From Ampelocalamus luodianensis (Eukaryota > Streptophyta > Magnoliopsida > Poales > Poaceae), in the NCBI GenBank assembly GCA_036346255.1, contig CM070623.1, forward strand, positions 26,666,875 through 26,730,874: a stretch of DNA of 64,000 bases. The letters are read 5' to 3'. The number at the start of each line of letters is the position of its first letter. Within the stretch, counting starts at the first letter, position 1. The translations under genes and the position numbers were made by a program. The notes below the pieces were generated by a model. It did not search any database. It worked only from the letters and a program-made list of their open reading frames with translations, and was not told the origin of the DNA. Shown in pieces: positions 35,065 to 45,590 of the stretch.

Positions 35065-35991
35065 TGTTAAACATATAAGCACATGTAGGTTCAATTTATC
35101 CCATAAATTAATCATGACATCATGCACGCAAAATAACAGAACCATCACAGGCATAACAGATCTAGTCATGTCAACCAAGAAAAGGAACATGAACAGATCT
35201 AAAACGGAGAACATGACCGTTACGCATCGATGATTACGCTCGATCGGTTTGTCGCCGTGACACCGCAGCACGGTGTGGATGACACGGTCGGTGACGATTC
35301 GCCAAGCCGGCGCCGAGGAAGACGAGCGAGCTACAAAGAAGCGCCGCGCAGAGCGCTTCCCAAAACCTTATTCGCCTCTCCGGTGCAGAACTCGAAGGCG
35401 ACGGTTCCGAGACCGCTCTCCGAACGATGCACGCCGCGAATGGGGCGGAGTAGACTACGAGAACGGCGCAAGATACAATGGAAGAGGCGAAACCCTAGAT
35501 TGATTTCTCGTCACTGTATGGAGGCGACGATTCAGTATTTATGGAGGAATCAGGACGTGTTATCAAGACGCCTGCACGTTCTCCATAACTCGTAACCGAA
35601 ACGGATTAGTCTCGTAACCGATCCGGATTCACCGCCACACAAAACAGCAAAAGATAAAACTGCAAAAGGAAGCCGCGTTTGCGCAAACACCTGACGCCGA
35701 TTTGGGCGGACCATTCACGCAGGTGCCGTGTGCCCGCGCCGCCCTGCCCTGCCCTGCCCTGCCCGGCGAGGCGAGGCGAGGCGAGCGCGCGCGTGTGTGT
35801 TCCTCTAGTTCTCTCCCACACATGCCTCAAGTGACTAGGAGTGCACCATCCCTTTTAAGGTGGTCTTCCTCTCCTAGAACTAACAATATGGTACTAAAGT
35901 TCACATGCAACCTTCCTTTGCATGAGTGGGCCTTTGAGATTTAATTTAGGAATTATTCTTCTTGAATGGGCTGAGCCAACATAATCCAACA
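35065..35991 (-). mobile_element. 3' LTR of the copia element
   Basis: On the minus strand it runs TGTTGGATTATGTT ... GTGCTTATATGTTTAACA. It is preceded on that strand by the purine run GATCGGTGGGGAT (35992-36004), the polypurine tract. A short tandem run of CCCTG (35743-35762) and GGCGA (35764-35782) units differs in copy number from the other LTR. Confidence 0.9.
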
Positions 35992-36619
35992 ATCCCCACC
36001 GATCTCAAAGTCCTACGAGATTTGCCCAATTCCAATGTACTGTTTATATATCAGTGTTTCGATGGAGACCAATTAAGGTTGAACATCCACCTAGAACTCC
36101 AAGCTACACTTACTCACAACTTGAACAATGGACTATGCCTTGAATTGCAAGTTTGGTGCAAGCAAGCTTCACTTGAAGTCTTAATCGATACTAGGCCATG
36201 AGAGGCTACCCCTGCTGGAGCGTATAAGTCATACTCCTTGGTCTCTTCATGAGCTTAGTAGGAGATTTCCCAAAATCCTCATAGATCGCGACTAACGATC
36301 GGGCTCATATAGGTGTGTTCTTTCAAGAACGCTCGCAGATAACGTCTTCGCTTCGAGAGCCAATGGAACACATTAAGGGCTTAACCAACCCGCCTTGCGC
36401 TTTTTGAGAGTATTGCATCTTCACATAGAGAGGGTTGAAATTACTCTCCTCCGCTTAATCGATGGCTTGTTTTTCCTGCATCCTAATTCACGGGATCTCC
36501 GATCACAAAGGTTGGGTTACTACCATAGATAACTCACATGGGTCTCATACCCATCTCCTTCGATGCACTATCTATCACATTTCGTGATAGTCCCTTTGTG
36601 AAGGGATGCGCTGAGTTTC

Positions 36620-37135
36620 TATTTGTTTGGATGTAATCCAAGGTTATAACTCCGAGTTTCTCAATTTCTGATGCACTTCAATCGTCTCTTGACATGCCTA
36701 GACGATTTCATATTATCCTTAGAACTGCTTCACTTTAGCGATAACGGTTTGATTATCACATTCATGAGGATAGTGCGCGGCTTTTCTACCGTAGGTAGAT
36801 CCATCAATAGATCTCGTAGCCATTCTCGCCTCAACAATAGCAAAGTGTCTAGTGCCTCAAGTTACGCTTCCATGGTTGACCTCGTCAAAATGGTCTGCTT
36901 GCAAGACCTCCATGAAACAAACACCACCACCAATAGTGAAAACATATCCACTAGTGGCTTTGATCTCATCAAAGATCGAGATCCGGTTGGAATCACTATA
37001 ACCCTCCAAAGACCGACGGTACCCAAAGATAGTGAAGTCCAAAGTTCGAGGTACCTTTCGATAGCGCAACACTCGCTCAAGTGCCTTCCAGCTGATCATC
37101 TCCGGGTTAGATGTAAACCGGCTCAACTTGCTCAC
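36620..37135 (-). pseudogene. copia RNase H
   Basis: Minus-strand text: KLSRFTSNP, LEGYSDSN (catalytic D), EIKATSGYVFT, and, after a frameshift, SWRSCKQTILTRSTMEA with the conserved E. Decayed C-terminal text continues to about 36620. In plant copia elements these motifs are diagnostic. From 36005 to 36620 only non-coding 3' sequence is seen. Confidence 0.85.
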
Positions 37136-37991
37136 AAGAAAAGAGATGTCCGCCTTGTTGCACTAGCTAGGTACATAAGAGAGCCAATTATCCGAGAGTA
37201 TTCGGTGATTCCTAGCAATTTTCTTATTCTTACGAAGTAACACGCTAGGATCATAAGGTGTTGGAGAAGGCTTGCTATCGAAAAACCAAAACGGCTCAAG
37301 ACCTTTTCCACATAATGAGATTGCAAAAGTGTAATCCCATCCTCACCTCTAACCAATTTAATGTTTAGAATAACATCAGCCACTCCTAGATCTTTCATAT
37401 CAAAATTTTGAGACAAGAATAATTCGACTTCATTTATCACATTGATGTTTGTCCCAAAAATCAGGATGTCATCCACATACAAGCAGAGAATAACTCCCTC
37501 ACCCCCACCATAGCGATAGTATACACATTTATCTGCCTCATTGATAAAACTCGCAGATGTCACTGTTCTATCGAACTTTTCATGCCAACGCTTAGGAGCT
37601 TGTTTTAGACCATACAAAGATTTCAACAGTTTTAACACCTTGCCTTCTTGACCTTCTACTACAAATCCATCAGTCGTTCCATGTAAATTTCTCATCCACT
37701 CTCCGTTAAGAAAAGCTGTCTTAACGTCCATTTGATGAACGAGAAGACCATGTGAGGCGGACCAAAGCAAGTAGTACTCGATTGTGGTCGGTCTAGCAAC
37801 AGTGAGTAAGTGTCAAAGAAATCTTCGCCTTCTTTCTGAGTGTAGCCCTTGGCAACAAGCCGAGCCTTGTACTTTTCAATAGTACCATCAGGCCTAAGCT
37901 TCTTTTTGAACACCCACTTGCATCCTACAGGTTTGCACCCATAAGGTCTATCTGTCAGCTCCCAGGTTGCATTAGTGATAATGGAATCCAT
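37132..37991 (-). pseudogene. copia reverse transcriptase
   Basis: Two overlapping frames on the minus strand. The first has WELTDRPYGCKPVGCKWVFK and KARLVAKGYTQKEGEDF; the second has QMDVKTAFLNGE, LKSLYGLKQAPKRWHEKFD, LCLYVDDILIFGTN with the catalytic YVDD, and NFDMKDLGVADVILNIKL. These are the diagnostic motifs of Ty1/copia RT, Tork-like. A frameshift joins them at about 37750 and another follows SIAS near 37250. Confidence 0.93.
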
Positions 37992-38099
37992 TTCACTACG
38001 GACAGCCTCCTTCCAAAGAGTCTACATCGAAGATGCATATACTTCTAAAATAGACTTGGGAGTGTCGTCCACAAGGTACACAGTGAAATCATCACCAAA

Positions 38100-39300
38100 G
38101 GATTTGGTTATCCTTTGTCTCTTGCTCCTTCTAGGAGCTCCACTGTCATCCTCCTCATTGACAAGTTCATGTGTATGTTCAAAAGGTTGGTGGTGTGATT
38201 GAACTGGGAATTATTTCAGAGGGTTGGCTAGTAGTGTTATGTGTATCCTTCATTGGAAAGATATTCTCAAAGAATGTTGCATCTTGAGACTCCATAATTG
38301 TACCAACATGCATGTCGTACCTCGCTTTAACTATCAAAAATATATAGGCAATACTATGATTAGCATATCCCGTAAAGACACAATCCACGCCTTAGGTCCA
38401 AGCTTATGCTTAGTTATTGGCACATTGACTTTCGCCAAGCACCCCATGTACGCAAATAAGAAAGTGATGGTTTTCTCCCAATCCATACCTCGTATGGTGT
38501 TTTGTCCTTATTTCATTAGGAACTCTATTTAATACATGATTAGACGTTAGCAAAGCCTCCCCACCATGCCTTAGGTAAACCCGCAGTTGTCTAACATGGC
38601 ATTCACCAAGTCATCAAAGTGCGGTTTTTCCTTTCGGCAATCCCATTTGACTCGGGAGAATAAGGAGGCGCCCTCTCATGTATAATGCCATGTTCTCACA
38701 AAATAAGTCAAATTCGCTTGAGAAATACTCTCCACCACGATCGACCTAAGTCTTTTATCTTTCTGCTTAAGCGGTTTTCAACTTCGCCTTATAGATTCTA
38801 AAATAGTCTAAAGCCTCGTCTTTCGTTTTCAATAAATACACATAATGAACCTAGTTGCATCATCAATCAATGTCATGAAATATCGTTTTCCACCCTTCGT
38901 TAACATTCCATTCATCTCGTAAAGATCCAATGCGGGAGTTCTAGTGGTGCCAAATTTCTCTCCTCTGACCTTTGTGAGGCTTACGAGGTTGCTTTGATTG
39001 CACACGGCTATGGCATTTAGAACCTTTAGTGATGGAAACGTTTGGAATTAAATTCATACCGAAAGCCGAGACATTAAACCAAAATTAATATGACATAGAC
39101 GTGAGTGCCAAACGTTAGCCTCATCATCCACACGCCACAAATATGGTTCACGCTTTATTGCAAATCAAAGGGAAAAAGCAGAACAAGCCTCCACACTCAT
39201 AGCCTTTACCAATAAAATGTCCATGTTTAGACACGACTACTTTATTAGACTCAAATACCAACTTAAGCCCGTCTCTACATAAACGGAGCCACTAACGAGA
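38100..39300 (-). pseudogene. copia integrase, decayed
   Basis: Minus-strand fragments include KCHSRVQSKQPRKPHKGQ after the zinc-binding part (near 38960), and the conserved C-terminal stretch DCVFTGYANHSIAYIFLIVKA followed by MHVGTIMESQDATFFENIFPMK (38179-38388). The catalytic core between them is broken into several frames. Integrase inserts the cDNA in the nucleus. Confidence 0.8.
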
Positions 39301-39572
39301 TTCTTGTCTATAGAAGGGACATGTCTTGACGTTCTTCACCGCACGATCTTTCCCAGTAAACTTCGATCTACCGTGCCAACACCATGAACAGTAGCATGTG
39401 ACCCATTCCCCATTAGGACGGAGGAATCCCGGCGACTGATAAGAGGAAAACAACGAAATATCAAGCACACACATGTACATTAGCTCTGTATCAATCCACG
39501 GTTGGTAGATTGACTAATCGAAAGAAACGATGGTAAATTACCATACCCATCCCATCTCGGCCTTGCCAATGG

Positions 39573-40380
39573 TCACGTTGATGACTTAGAAGTCATCCCA
39601 CAGTGCCTTCTTTCCTTTGCGTTGTGGGCACTTCTTGGCCATGTGACCAGGCTCACCGCACACAAAGCAAGTTCTATCATCCTGATTGTTGTTGTTCTTC
39701 TTCTTCTTGAAGTTGGTTGTCTGTTGGACTTTGACAAATTTCCTTTGTTCTTGCTTGAGGGTTTCTGCACCACATTGGCATTGGGACCCCTCCATCACCC
39801 TTAGACACAGCGTCCTTTTCCCGAGCTTTCTCCTCAATTTCAAGAGAGCCAATTAGACTCTCAACAGAGTGCTCTTGTCTCTTGTGTTTGAGTGCTGTTC
39901 CGAAATTCCTCCATGAAGAAGGTAATTTCGCAATAATACATCCAGCCACAAACTTGTCGGGTAAGGCACACTTCAGGAGTTCGAGTTCCTTGCCAATGGA
40001 CTGTATCTCATGAGCCGATCTACTCGTAACGGTTATTAACCATCTTGTAGTCATGAAATTGCTCCATGGCATACATGTCATTGCTGGCATCAGTAGCACC
40101 GTATTTGGAATTTAGTGCATCCTATAACTCCTTTGCGTCTGTCATGTGCATATACACCTCGCACAGACGATCAGTAAGAACACTAAGAATGCATCCAACA
40201 AAGAGAGTAGTGGCAGTCTCGAATTCTTTACGCTTTCGCAAAGATCAAGAATACCTTCAGCTTGCCATTACTAACCTGAATACATTCATAGCGAGAAGCC
40301 ACGAGTGACCCCGACCGCCATCTCTTAAAGTACACACCGGAGAACTTCTCCGGCCTCAGTGCATCGGCAAATCCATCCAT
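39573..40380 (-). pseudogene. copia gag
   Basis: It starts with MDGFADALRPEKFSGVYFKRW (ATG at 40380), the usual start of gag in this group, passes through LKCALPDKFVAGCIIAKLPSSW and EHSVESLIGSLEIEEKARE, and ends near a CCHC zinc knuckle CFVCGEPGHMAKKC (about 39630-39670). It is broken by shifts near 39850 and 40230. The start lies only 36 bases from the LTR. From 39300 to 39573 lies decayed protease-region sequence in which I see no intact motif. Confidence 0.85.
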
Positions 40381-40416
40381 AGTAAGACCACAGTGCCTAA
40401 AATAAGGTTTTTGGAA

Positions 40417-41336
40417 TGTTAAACATATAAGCACATGTAGGTTCAATTTATTCCATAAATTAATCATGACATCATGCACGCAAAATAACAGAACCATCAC
40501 AGGCATAACAGATCTAGTCATGTCAACCAAGAAAAGGAACATGAGCAGATCTAAAACGGAGAACATGACCGTTACGCATCGATGATTACGTTTACGATCG
40601 GTTTGTCGCGGTGACACTGCGCAGCACGGTGTGGATGACAAGTCGGTGACGATTCGCCAAAGCCGGCGGCCGAGGAAGACGAGCCGAGCTACAAGAAGAG
40701 TCGCGCAGAGCGCTTCCCAAAAACCTTATTCGCCCTCTCCCGGTGCAGAACTCAAGGCGGCGGTTCGGAGACTCGCTCTCCCGAACGACAGTGCACGCCG
40801 GCGAACGGGACGGAGTAGACTACGTAGAACGGCGCAGTACAATGGAAGAGGCGAAAACCCTAGATTGATTTCTCGTCACTGTATGGAGGCGACGATTCAG
40901 TATTTATGGAGGAATCAGGACGTGTGATCAAGACGCCTGCACGTTCTCCATAACTCGTAACCGAAACGGATTAGTCTCGTAACCGATCCGGATTCACCGC
41001 CACACAAAACAGCAAAAGATAAAACTGCAAAAGGAAGTTGCGTCTGCGCAAACACCTGACGCCGATTTGGGCGGACCATTCACGCAGGTGCCGTGCGCCC
41101 GCGCCGCCCTGCGAGGCGAGGCGAGGCGAGCGCGCGCGTGTGTGTTCCTCTAGTTCTCTCCCACACATGCCTCAAGTGACTAGGAGTGCACCATCCCTTT
41201 TAAGGTGGTCTTCCTCTCCTAGAACTAGCAATATGGTACTAAAGTTCACATGCAACCTTCCTTTGCATGAGTGGGCCTTTGAGATTTAATTTAGGAATTA
41301 TTCTTCTTGAATGGGCTAGGCCCACATAATCCAACA
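40417..41336 (-). mobile_element. 5' LTR of the copia element
   Basis: Copy of the LTR at 35065-35991, with one fewer CCCTG-type unit and several small indels. TTTGG follows at 41337. Confidence 0.9.
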
Positions 41337-41777
41337 TTTGGCTTGTGGTGACTTTGCTGCTACACGCTGATCCATATATCCTGAATATTGTTGTTGTCCG
41401 GCCAGAAGGGACGCCTGGCTTCTCATCATACTAGATTTCTTGCTGGTTATTTGTTTGCTGCCGAAGAGAACAAATTGTTGCTGCTGTTTTCTTGAGGGGT
41501 CGAGAGCATATACATCTATCTTTGTTGCTATCTTTTTGATCGAAGGGAATTTGCTGTTTGTGCTGAACTTCATTGCTATCCTCTGATTGCTTGTGCGTTG
41601 ATCTGTGAATGAGAGCTGGTTGCATGCATCTACATCACGTGTGCAGTAGTCTAGCAGATCAAATATTGCTGCTACTACCACTTGGGAGATCACGTCGCCT
41701 GTTGTTCTTGCCGCACCAAGAGAAGGCAGCCTACTGCTAGGTTGCAGTCATGCATATTCCAACTGAATTACTAGTCG

Positions 41778-41972
41778 GACCATATCACAGTAAGAAGAGC
41801 ATATTTGTTAAAGGGTCCAACTCAACCAATTGATCAAGATTTTCTAACAAAATGGCAAGGTTCAATTTGTACATCCTTTCAAGAATCATGGTATAAGAGG
41901 TTAGATTGGTTGGACGAGAGATATTTAGAAGTCTTGATAATAAAAGAATTATTCGACGCTTTCAAGACATGA
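41778..41972 (+). pseudogene. hAT transposase N-terminal fragment (TTF-type zinc finger region)
   Basis: An open stretch of 64 codons reads VRRAYLLKGPTQPIDQDF, then KWQG, SFQESWYKRLDWL. The RRAYL.KGP.QP.D.DFP and FQ..WF....WLEYS pattern is typical of the TTF-type zinc finger region that opens a group of plant hAT transposases. The zinc ligands that should follow are absent and the frame stops at 41970. Flanking 41342-41777 and 41973-42600 hold nothing else that I can identify. Confidence 0.6.
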
Positions 41973-42604
41973 AAAATCGTAGAGTGAAGTTGCCTCGTAA
42001 TCAAATATAGTGCCTTAGTGTATGTTTCGTTTTCTATTTTTTGTTTATAAGTATTCATAATTTAGTATTGTACCACTAAACTTGATATTTTGTATCTACA
42101 AGTTGGTACTCACATATTTACGAACATTTGGGACACACCCTCCATTAGCCAAATACTACATTTATTGTATTTGCTGATTTCATTTTGTTTTCATTCTATA
42201 TACTTATGCATTTGGATAGCAAAAGATCGATAGATACATTTTTTTATATATTTGTCTTACATTAGCTTCGACACATGATCACACCTCTATTTTCAATCTA
42301 ACTTCGCCACTGCTTACACACGTTGATTCTTCACTTATACGGCACATAACACCCCTCACTCACCTCTTTCCTCTCTCACTTGTGCACCCGTAGCAGGGCG
42401 TCGTCGACATGACCCGCATAGTGTGTTGCGACGAGGCAGAGCAACTCGCTTTTAGGTTAGTGAGATGAGCCTAGGGAAGTCAGACGCGAGGTCATCAGCG
42501 CGTATAGTATATATAAGCACAGTGTCAAGAGATCGTTGCGAGCTCGAGCTATTATTCTGCCTCATTGTACTCTATTAATAAAATCCATACCTTTTCTATT
42601 CTAA

Positions 42605-42867
42605 GGATATGTATAATGGTATAGACAACTGATGTCTACAGTGCCCTTTTATGTCATCTACAGACAGCTCCTACAATATGTTGTCTTTTTACATATCTCT
42701 ATAGACAACTCCTTCATTTATAACGTGTTTTGTTTTTCATGTTACAGTCAACTACTGTATGAGAGACGACATAATTCTCTATGCTCCCTCTCTCTCTCAT
42801 CCACGTCATCTAATGTTCTACGTTACAAGTTTTACAGACAGCTAACGTCACACTATTGTACATGCTC
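42605..42867. mobile_element. Tourist-like MITE
   Basis: The ends GGATATGTATAATGGT and (complement of the right end) GAGCATGTACAATAGT form an imperfect inverted repeat, flanked by TAA on both sides (42602-42604 and 42868-42870), the 3-bp duplication of PIF/Harbinger-Tourist elements. Size 263 bp, no coding capacity. Confidence 0.6.
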
Positions 42868-43261
42868 TAACGATCCAGCTCTTTGTCTCTGGTGACCAAG
42901 TAACCATGCATTTCCGGTATCATAACTAGTGTTTAAAAAAAACATAGGTAACCCAGCTAGTGCGGGTATAAGGGTTTTTTTTGGTATTTTCTGTACCGTT
43001 TGGATTTGAAATTTTCAATTGCAATTCCCCAAAATTGATGAATAGATATAAGCCCGTTGTCGTCTTGTTTTCGTTTTAATTTTGCATATTGGAACAGTTC
43101 TTGAGTGGTTACCATGGTAACCCATGAGATACTAGAATCAGCCATGAAGCTGTTCTAGAGCCGGTTCTTTGTGTTCCTAAACCCTGATAGCAAACATTCA
43201 TCTATTCAAGAATGTTAGACAGGATTTTTTCCTGGATCAGCGCTGGACCTTTCTTCTCCCA

Positions 43262-43873
43262 TGTACAGCTGATGCCTCGTATTCCTGCATGAATGACGTC
43301 TTCTCTTCCGAGGGATCACACGTTCACATGATCATGCATTCACATGATAACTGTAATCTATATATGTGTAACTCATGTACTCTGTTTTTCATAATCAAAG
43401 ATAGCGTAACTTTCCTCGCTCACATAGTATCAGAGGTGTTCGCATCCTACGATCACCTCTTCTGCTAAATCATAGCTGCCGCTACACATCATCCACCCAA
43501 GATCATGGCCGACGACGACGCCACTGCACGCCGACGCGAGGAGAAGGCTGCCCGCGAACGTGAGGAGGCCGCTGCACGTCAGCGCGCAGAGGTTGAGGCC
43601 CGTGCTCTCGACGAGGAGGCCTCCTGTTTGCGCCAGGAAGCCGACGCCCGTGAAGAGAAACGTCATCGCATGATGCTCCTCCACGAGGCCACCGCCATCG
43701 CCAACGTGCATGCACAGCTGATGCCTCGGCTTCCTGCATGAATGACACCTTCTCTTCCAAGGGATCACACGTTCACATGATCACGTGTTTACATGATAAC
43801 TGTAATCTATATATGTGTAACTCATGTACTCTGTTTTTCATAATCAAAGATAGCGTAATTTTCCTCACTCACA
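43262..43873 (+). mobile_element. Very small LTR-flanked unit with gag-like ORF
   Basis: Two direct copies of about 163 bp (43262-43424 and 43711-43873; both tg(t/c)acagctgatgcctcg ... ctcaca) flank 286 bases. The first copy is followed by TAGTATCAGAGG (43425-43436), a near match to the tRNA-iMet primer site. Between them is one ORF (43505-43741) starting MADDDATARRREEKAARERE, rich in Ala, Arg and Glu, like the N-terminal part of copia gag, that runs into the second repeat. No polypurine tract or target duplication was seen, so an internal deletion has probably fused gag to the 3' LTR. About 610 bp in total. Confidence 0.6.
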
Positions 43874-43920
43874 AAGAACTCCAGTGAATAAAAATGTAGT
43901 ACCACTACTACAAAACAGGC

Positions 43921-44340
43921 CATACCAGACACCTCATCACAGACGGTTCCAAAGGAGCCGTCTGTGTTGAACTTATACAGACGGTTCGATTTGGAATCGC
44001 TTGTGATACGCGCCTCATCACAGACGGTTCTTATTACCAACCGTTTGTGATACTTTACAGACAGTTGGTAATAAGAACCGTCTGTGATAGTTCCTCATCA
44101 CAGACGGTTAATATTACTAACCGTCTGTGAAGTATCACAGACGGTTCGTAATATCAACCGTCTGTGATGAGTACGCCTTATCACAGACGGTTTGGAAATA
44201 AAACCGTCTATGAAGTATCACAGACGGTTCAATTTTAGAACCGTCTGTAATATACTACTATCACAGACGGCTATATTAAAGAACCGTCTGTGATAGTATT
44301 ATCACAGACGGTTCCAAGATAGAACCGTCTGTGATATTTC
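43921..44340. repeat. Left subterminal repeat array of the CACTA element
   Basis: About ten inverted pairs of TCACAGACGGTT and AACCGTCTGTGA, each separated by 5-12 bases, in a row. In En/Spm such motifs are bound by TnpA to bring the ends together. Each pair can also form a hairpin. Confidence 0.9.
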
Positions 44341-44561
44341 TTTCCTACCTCTTCGTCTCCCGCGCGATGTGTCTCTTCATCTCACCAACGCAGAACCGTC
44401 TCTTCGTTTCGCACGCCAACGATACATGCGTCTCTTCGTCTCACGTGCCAGTTACTCCTAATTCTTTATAAGACGGAATAATTCACCGAAGATTAAACTC
44501 CTCCCATCGCTCTTCGTCTCACGGTTTTGAGTACGTACACGCAGCAATCGCCAAGGTGAGC

Positions 44562-45387
44562 ATGCAGAGCATGACAGCCAGCACCAAGGCGAGGAGGTCG
44601 GTGATCGCCGCTCTTTCTCACGATGTCGTCGTCGACATCATCGGCCGTGTGGCCGCGAGCTCTCCTCAACCCATGGAGGACCTATGCAACCTAAGATTAA
44701 CGTACGTACATCTTTATATCTACAAAATACGTACGTACGTACTACTATTTATTCTAACATCTTGAATTTTGTATGTACATATATTGGAGTTGCAAGGACT
44801 TGTACAAAGTGTCCAAGGAACGCGCCGTGGGGAGGCGTGTGGCGCTGGAGCGAGAGGAGGCGATGAAGTGGCAGGACAACGAGTGCTACCTCACCGTCGT
44901 TAACCACCTGGCCGGCGCCGGCAACCCGGGGGCTTCTTTCATCGTCGGCCTCGGGCTTGTCTTCGCGCCCCAAGACATGCAGCGCGACCTCATGTTCCTT
45001 GAACGGGCGGCCGTCGCCGGCCACAAGGCCACGACCTACGTGCTCGGTCTCCTCCTCTACACGGCCGGCGAGACGCGCGACGTTGGGAAGCACTACATCA
45101 GCCAGGTCGAGGACGAGCCGACCGGCGGCGGGTGCGAGACGGCCAAGACCAACCGGGAGTGCAGGCGGTGCTAGAGGCTCGCCGCGGACATGGTCCAGGC
45201 GGCGGCGTGGGGGAAGAAGGCCGGGCCACTGGGCCGAGTGTGGGCGCTGTCGGAGGATGGCCACCGGTGCACGAGCACTGGCTGCGGTGTGGAAGGGTGG
45301 GACGACTACGTCGTCTTCAGCGATGGACGCGAGATTAGGCATGAGTATGCCAGTTTCTTTGCAAAGGTGTTGGACTATTTGCTATAA
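44562..45387 (+). pseudogene. Captured F-box-type gene, two exons, one internal stop
   Basis: Exon 1 (44562-44701) codes for an F-box-like start with LSHDVVVDIIGRVAAS and ends NLRLT; the intron is 44702-44789 (GTACGT ... TTGGAG), and exon 2 begins within RLTCKDLY, the usual F-box end. Then follow GNPGASFIVGLGLVF and LERAAVAGHKATTYVLGLLLY, Sel1-like text typical of the At2g35280-type plant F-box family. A TAG at 45172 interrupts the frame after ECRRC; the same frame goes on to 45387 with HRCTSTGC and EIRHEYASFFAK. The family's later C-x2..3-C pair before the RHE motif has become VFSDGRE, so zinc ligands are lost. I use the ATG at 44562. It is a transduplicated host gene inside the CACTA element; SCF ubiquitin-ligase adaptors is the family role. 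Confidence 0.75.
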
Positions 45388-45590
45388 AATTTTAGTTTTT
45401 TAGGTTTCTAGAAAGGTGGTGCAGCTAGACTATTTTTCAAATTAAATGAATTTTTAATGCACCAAAATATACGGTCCACAAGGACAGGAGCGATTACAAT
45501 TCCACGTTGACATCAAAATATACGTACGACAGATTACAAGTCCATAACACATGATGTTATGGAATAAATTAATTACAATGGAGTAATTTC

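Larger units (their letters stand above)
35065..41336 (-). mobile_element. Ty1/copia retrotransposon (Tork type), minus strand
   Basis: Two LTRs of about 920 bp (35065-35991 and 40417-41336) flank gag, integrase, RT and RNase H on the minus strand, and the element is bounded by the 5-bp repeat TTTGG (35060-35064 and 41337-41341). The order integrase then RT-RNase H is that of copia. The frames hold many stops. The leader between the 5' LTR (right) and gag is only 36 bases and has no tRNA-iMet primer site, so part of it was deleted. LTRs are very similar, with small indels, so the insertion is fairly young. Confidence 0.92.

Noticed and set aside
43921..44340. Regularly spaced repeats that resemble a CRISPR array
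   Set aside because: The units are inverted pairs with variable spacers at the end of a CACTA element with matching termini, in a plant genome; the same holds for 55635-56205 and the central arrays.
44556..44564. Start of the F-box-type ORF at a GTG codon six bases earlier
   Set aside because: Plant nuclear genes start at ATG; the first in-frame ATG is at 44562.
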